A stretch of 64,000 nt of DNA from Nocardiopsis alba DSM 43377 (lineage in GTDB: Bacteria > Actinomycetota > Actinomycetes > Streptosporangiales > Streptosporangiaceae): the NCBI RefSeq assembly GCF_000341225.1, contig NZ_ANAC01000003.1:124001-188000 (forward strand), read 5' to 3'. This document shows positions 61,872 to 64,000 of this stretch, piece by piece (the first letter of the stretch is position 1; each line of letters starts with the position of its first letter). The position numbers were made by a program, and so were the translations under genes. Below the pieces are notes generated by a model. That model was not told the DNA's origin, ran no database searches, and saw nothing but the letters and a program-made list of their open reading frames with translations.

Positions 61872-62518
61872 TGACCGCCGATGACAGAGGGGGGTCCGCC
61901 CGGGGGACCACCCACGCCTCGACCTCCTCCCGGGTGATGGCGGTCGCGTGGATCGTCATCGCGGTCCTGTTGCTGCTGGACCTGGTGCTGCGCGGGACGG
62001 ATCGCACCGCCTGGATCGCCGGGTCGGTGCTGGTCCTGAGCGTCGCCGCCGTGTACCTGGCCTGGCTGCGTCCCCGCGTGATCTCCACTCCGCGCGGCAT
62101 CCGGATGGTCAACCCCCTGCGCGAGACCTTCGTGCCGTGGGCCGCCGTGGTGTGGGTGGACGTGGTGGACGTGGTGCGGGTGCACACCCCGCAGGGGACC
62201 TTCCGTTCCTGGCCGCTGAGGGAGACCAAGCGGGCCAAGGTCCGGGAGAACCTGCGTCGGGACTCCGGATACGTGGACCCCGACGACAACGACGATCCGA
62301 CCACGATGCGTCCGATGGAGCTGGTCGCCCGTGAGCTGAGGCGGGACGCCGAGCGGTACAAGACGCGTCCGCTGAGCGGTCCGATCAAGGAGATCGACGA
62401 GGCGGGTCCGGCCGCGCTGGGTGCCGAGGAGCGGCCCCAGACGATGGTGCCGTTGGAGGTCATCGTCGTCTCCGTGGCGGCCGTGGTGCAGCTCGTCGCG
62501 GTGCTGCTGCTGACCTGA
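61871..62518 (+). CDS. PH-domain-like membrane protein
   Basis: 215 residues. Two N-terminal membrane helices (VMAVAWIVIAVLLLLDLVL, AWIAGSVLVLSVAAVYLAWL) are followed by a bacterial PH-like domain (VISTPRGIRMVNPLRETFVPWAAVVWVDVV, VRVHTPQGTFRSWPLRE), a charged segment and a C-terminal helix. This matches actinobacterial PH-domain (bPH6-type) proteins of unknown function. ATG 61871 overlaps the adenosine deaminase stop. Confidence 0.83.
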   Translation: MTADDRGGSARGTTHASTSSRVMAVAWIVIAVLLLLDLVLRGTDRTAWIAGSVLVLSVAAVYLAWLRPRVISTPRGIRMVNPLRETFVPWAAVVWVDVVDVVRVHTPQGTFRSWPLRETKRAKVRENLRRDSGYVDPDDNDDPTTMRPMELVARELRRDAERYKTRPLSGPIKEIDEAGPAALGAEERPQTMVPLEVIVVSVAAVVQLVAVLLLT

Positions 62519-62626
62519 GCCTCCTCCTCGAGGGTTCTCCCCCCTCTCGGACCCGGCCCCGTGAACACGGGCGACCGGGTCCTTCTCGTTTCCGAGCCGG
62601 GGTTGACGCGCACCCCGGGCTTCTGG

Positions 62627-62645
62627 TTAGGTTAGGCATGCCTAA
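62627..62645 (+). promoter_or_regulatory. Iron box (DmdR/IdeR-type operator) over a promoter
   Basis: TTAGGTTAGGCATGCCTAA matches 16 of 19 positions of the DtxR/IdeR consensus TTAGGTTAGGCTAACCTAA and contains a perfect 14-bp palindrome. TTGACG (62603-62608) and TTAGGT (62627-62632) are 18 bp apart, so the box covers the -10 of a rightward promoter. Iron-loaded DmdR/IdeR would shut it off. Confidence 0.75.
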
Positions 62646-62745
62646 GGGAGAGTGTTCCGGGTGGGCGGGCTTCGCGCGGATGGCCACCCACCCGGATCCC
62701 TCTCGAAGGCACGCGCGCGGTTCAACCGAATAACGGGAAGAAAAG

Positions 62746-62934
62746 GTGTCGTACGTCGCGAGTCCAACGGGATCTGCGGGGATTCCGCGTGACGGGCGCA
62801 CCGGGGAAAGCACCGCCCTCGATCGGAACCACGGTCGGTACCGTCCATCCCAAGGCCTCGGGATGTACGCTCGCCACGCCGGTACCGGCCACGTCGTTCC
62901 GGTCGAGGGTGCCCCATCCTTCCGACACAGGTGA
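62746..62934 (+). CDS. Possible 62-residue protein on the iron-box transcript
   Basis: GTG 62746 has GGGAAG 5-10 bases upstream and the frame ends just at the terminator hairpin. The product is a Gly/Arg/His-rich hydrophilic peptide with no recognised domain. Only about 71% of its codons end in G or C by my count, lower than real genes here, so it may be fortuitous. The iron-box transcript could instead be a non-coding RNA of about 320 bases, like the iron-repressed sRNA MrsI of mycobacteria. Confidence 0.3.
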   Translation: MSYVASPTGSAGIPRDGRTGESTALDRNHGRYRPSQGLGMYARHAGTGHVVPVEGAPSFRHR

Positions 62935-62957
62935 GGGCCCGGTGGACACCGGGCCTT
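62934..62957. terminator. Bidirectional hairpin between the iron-box transcript and PNP
   Basis: GGCCCGGTG / CACCGGGCC with a 2-base centre, extended by A-T and G-T pairs. It lies 18 bases past the PNP stop on the minus strand. Confidence 0.7.
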
Positions 62958-62975
62958 CGTCACGTCCTCGTGGTC

Positions 62976-63800
62976 TCAGGCGTCGCCGAGCACCCGTTGG
63001 ATCAGTTCTCCGAGCTCACGGGAGCGTCGAGTGACGACCTCCAGTGCCCGCTCCTTCCGGAACGGCTCGATCATCGCCCCCAACGCGTCGTTGCTCACGA
63101 TCGCCAACCCCAGGACCTCGGCCCCCATCTCCACGGCGGCGATGGTCTCCAGGGCGATCGACCGACCGACCACGTCCGCCCCCGCCTGCCGGAGCAGCTG
63201 GAGTTCGGCCGGGGTCTGCAACTGGGGGCCCGAGGTCGTCACGTACACACCCTCGGCGAGCGCGCCGTCCACCTGCCGGGTGATCTCCCGTAGGCGCGGA
63301 CTGTAGGCCTCGCTCAGATCCACGAAGTCGGCCCCCGCCAGGGGCGAGGCGGCGGTGAGGTTGACGTGGTCGCGCAACAGCACCGGCTGTCCGGGGGAGA
63401 AGTCGGCGCGCAGAGAGCCCGCGGAGCCCGTGAGCACGGCTGTGCGGGCGCCCGCGGCGATCCCGGTGCGGACGGCGTGCACGGCCGCCATGGGGCCGTG
63501 TCCCTCATAGAGGTGCACGCGGCCCATGAAGACGACCACGCGTTTGTCGCCGACCCACATGCTGCGGATGCGACCGCTGTGTCCTTCGGCCGTGGGCTGT
63601 ACGAAGCCGGGCAGGTCGACCGCGTCGAACTCGATGTCGTCCGTGCCCAGGGTGTCCGCCGCGGCCTCCCAGCCGGAGCCGAGCACCACGAGGGCGTCGA
63701 AACTGTCGGCGCCCGCGCGGGTCAGCAGCTCCTTGGCCGCCTCCTCCGCCAGCGTCCTGGCCTCACGGGTGCTTCGGGGTGGCTGCTCTGATTCACTCAC
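62976..63800 (-). CDS. Purine-nucleoside phosphorylase (trimeric, PNP/MTAP family)
   Basis: 274 residues; phosphorolysis of inosine/guanosine to base and ribose-1-phosphate. Seen: LVVLGSGWEAAADTLG (phosphate loop GSG), VVFMGRVHLYEGHGP (RxHxYEG), VLTGSAGSLRADFSPG, SGPQLQTPAELQLLRQAGADVVGRS and AIVSNDALGAMIEP, where the base-binding SNxAxG motif is slightly altered. It completes purine salvage with adenosine deaminase nearby. Start ATG 63800. Confidence 0.95.
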   Translation of the reverse strand: MSESEQPPRSTREARTLAEEAAKELLTRAGADSFDALVVLGSGWEAAADTLGTDDIEFDAVDLPGFVQPTAEGHSGRIRSMWVGDKRVVVFMGRVHLYEGHGPMAAVHAVRTGIAAGARTAVLTGSAGSLRADFSPGQPVLLRDHVNLTAASPLAGADFVDLSEAYSPRLREITRQVDGALAEGVYVTTSGPQLQTPAELQLLRQAGADVVGRSIALETIAAVEMGAEVLGLAIVSNDALGAMIEPFRKERALEVVTRRSRELGELIQRVLGDA

Positions 63801-63933
63801 AATTCGGATGCTACCTCTGTGTCATCACATGACTCCGCAACGCAACGCTCTTGTGTGCTTCCCTCCCCATTGCCGGCGATCCGTTCTCCGGGCGGGGGTG
63901 CCTTGCGGATTCCGATGGTCGGGATGGTCGACA

Positions 63934-64000
63934 ATGGAGGTAAGCGAGAAAATCAGGTGGTGCCCAGCCATGCCCACGGTCACCCCGGACCGGGAACGGG
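63934..64000 (+). CDS. Start of an unidentified gene cut by the right edge
   Basis: An open frame begins at ATG 63934 or, in the same frame, ATG 63970 (MPTVTPDRER). It runs off the window after at most 22 codons. It is divergent from PNP. Too short to identify. Confidence 0.3.
   Translation, partial: MEVSEKIRWCPAMPTVTPDRER

Overview
This 64 kb window is high-GC actinobacterial DNA. Codons end mostly in G or C, GTG and TTG starts are frequent, several promoters look leaderless, and the gene families are typically actinomycete (XRE-DUF5753/DUF397 pairs, DUF3017, a LytR-CpsA-Psr protein, class TL5/Ctc L25). Gene content fits a filamentous actinomycete of the Streptosporangiales/Nocardiopsaceae kind; that placement is inference, since no rRNA is present.

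Layout. 1-6.6 kb: a Ser/Thr kinase cut by the left edge, ispE, a two-gene split transketolase behind a MerR/SoxR-like promoter, and an ABC-F ATPase. 6.6-22.1 kb: an accessory stretch of short regulator-target pairs, each with a palindromic operator between or beside the genes (S41 peptidase/ArsR, TDT permease/LysR, MarR, TetR/desaturase). It also holds two WhiJ/BldB-like developmental regulator modules (XRE-DUF5753, DUF397, HATPase, DUF6879). Next to the second module lies the most interesting locus: a 47-codon peptide gene coupled by a TAGTG overlap to a protein-L-isoaspartate methyltransferase (PIMT)-like gene, followed by a second PIMT-like gene and no ATP-grasp or lanthipeptide enzyme. This looks like an imiditide-type (aspartimide) RiPP locus, with twin operator copies in its divergent promoter. 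22.1-26.6 kb: a housekeeping block, tRNA-Gln, glmU, prs, rplY, pth. 26.7-28.3 kb: TetR and an unusual DsbA/FrnE-TPR fusion.

28.6-46.8 kb: a two-armed locus for an extracellular polysaccharide that is probably sulfated. The plus-strand arm has an initiating glycosylphosphotransferase, a PAP-phosphatase-like enzyme, CysD, CysN, a secreted subtilase, a sulfotransferase and a secreted GH26-like hydrolase. The minus-strand arm is an overlapping operon: Wzz/BY-kinase-like protein without a P-loop, Wzy-like polymerase, APH-fold kinase, second sulfotransferase, flippase, PssD/Alg14-like protein and a PssE-GT2 fusion. Together they could start a lipid-linked repeat, add a few sugars, activate sulfate, sulfate, flip and polymerise. 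No APS kinase (CysC) is in the window.

47-64 kb: mainly core metabolism: purN-purH-folD, an FHA-LuxR-type regulator, DUF3017, NADP-dependent icd, an LCP ligase, a degenerate GHMP kinase, a YihY-family membrane protein, a GCS2-family ligase, an M20 amidohydrolase, adenosine deaminase, a PH-like membrane protein and purine nucleoside phosphorylase. Two intergenic signals stand out: a foldable candidate RNA at about 54.05-54.15 kb, and an almost consensus iron box at 62,627 that drives no recognisable gene. I saw no insertion sequences, CRISPR arrays or rRNA genes.
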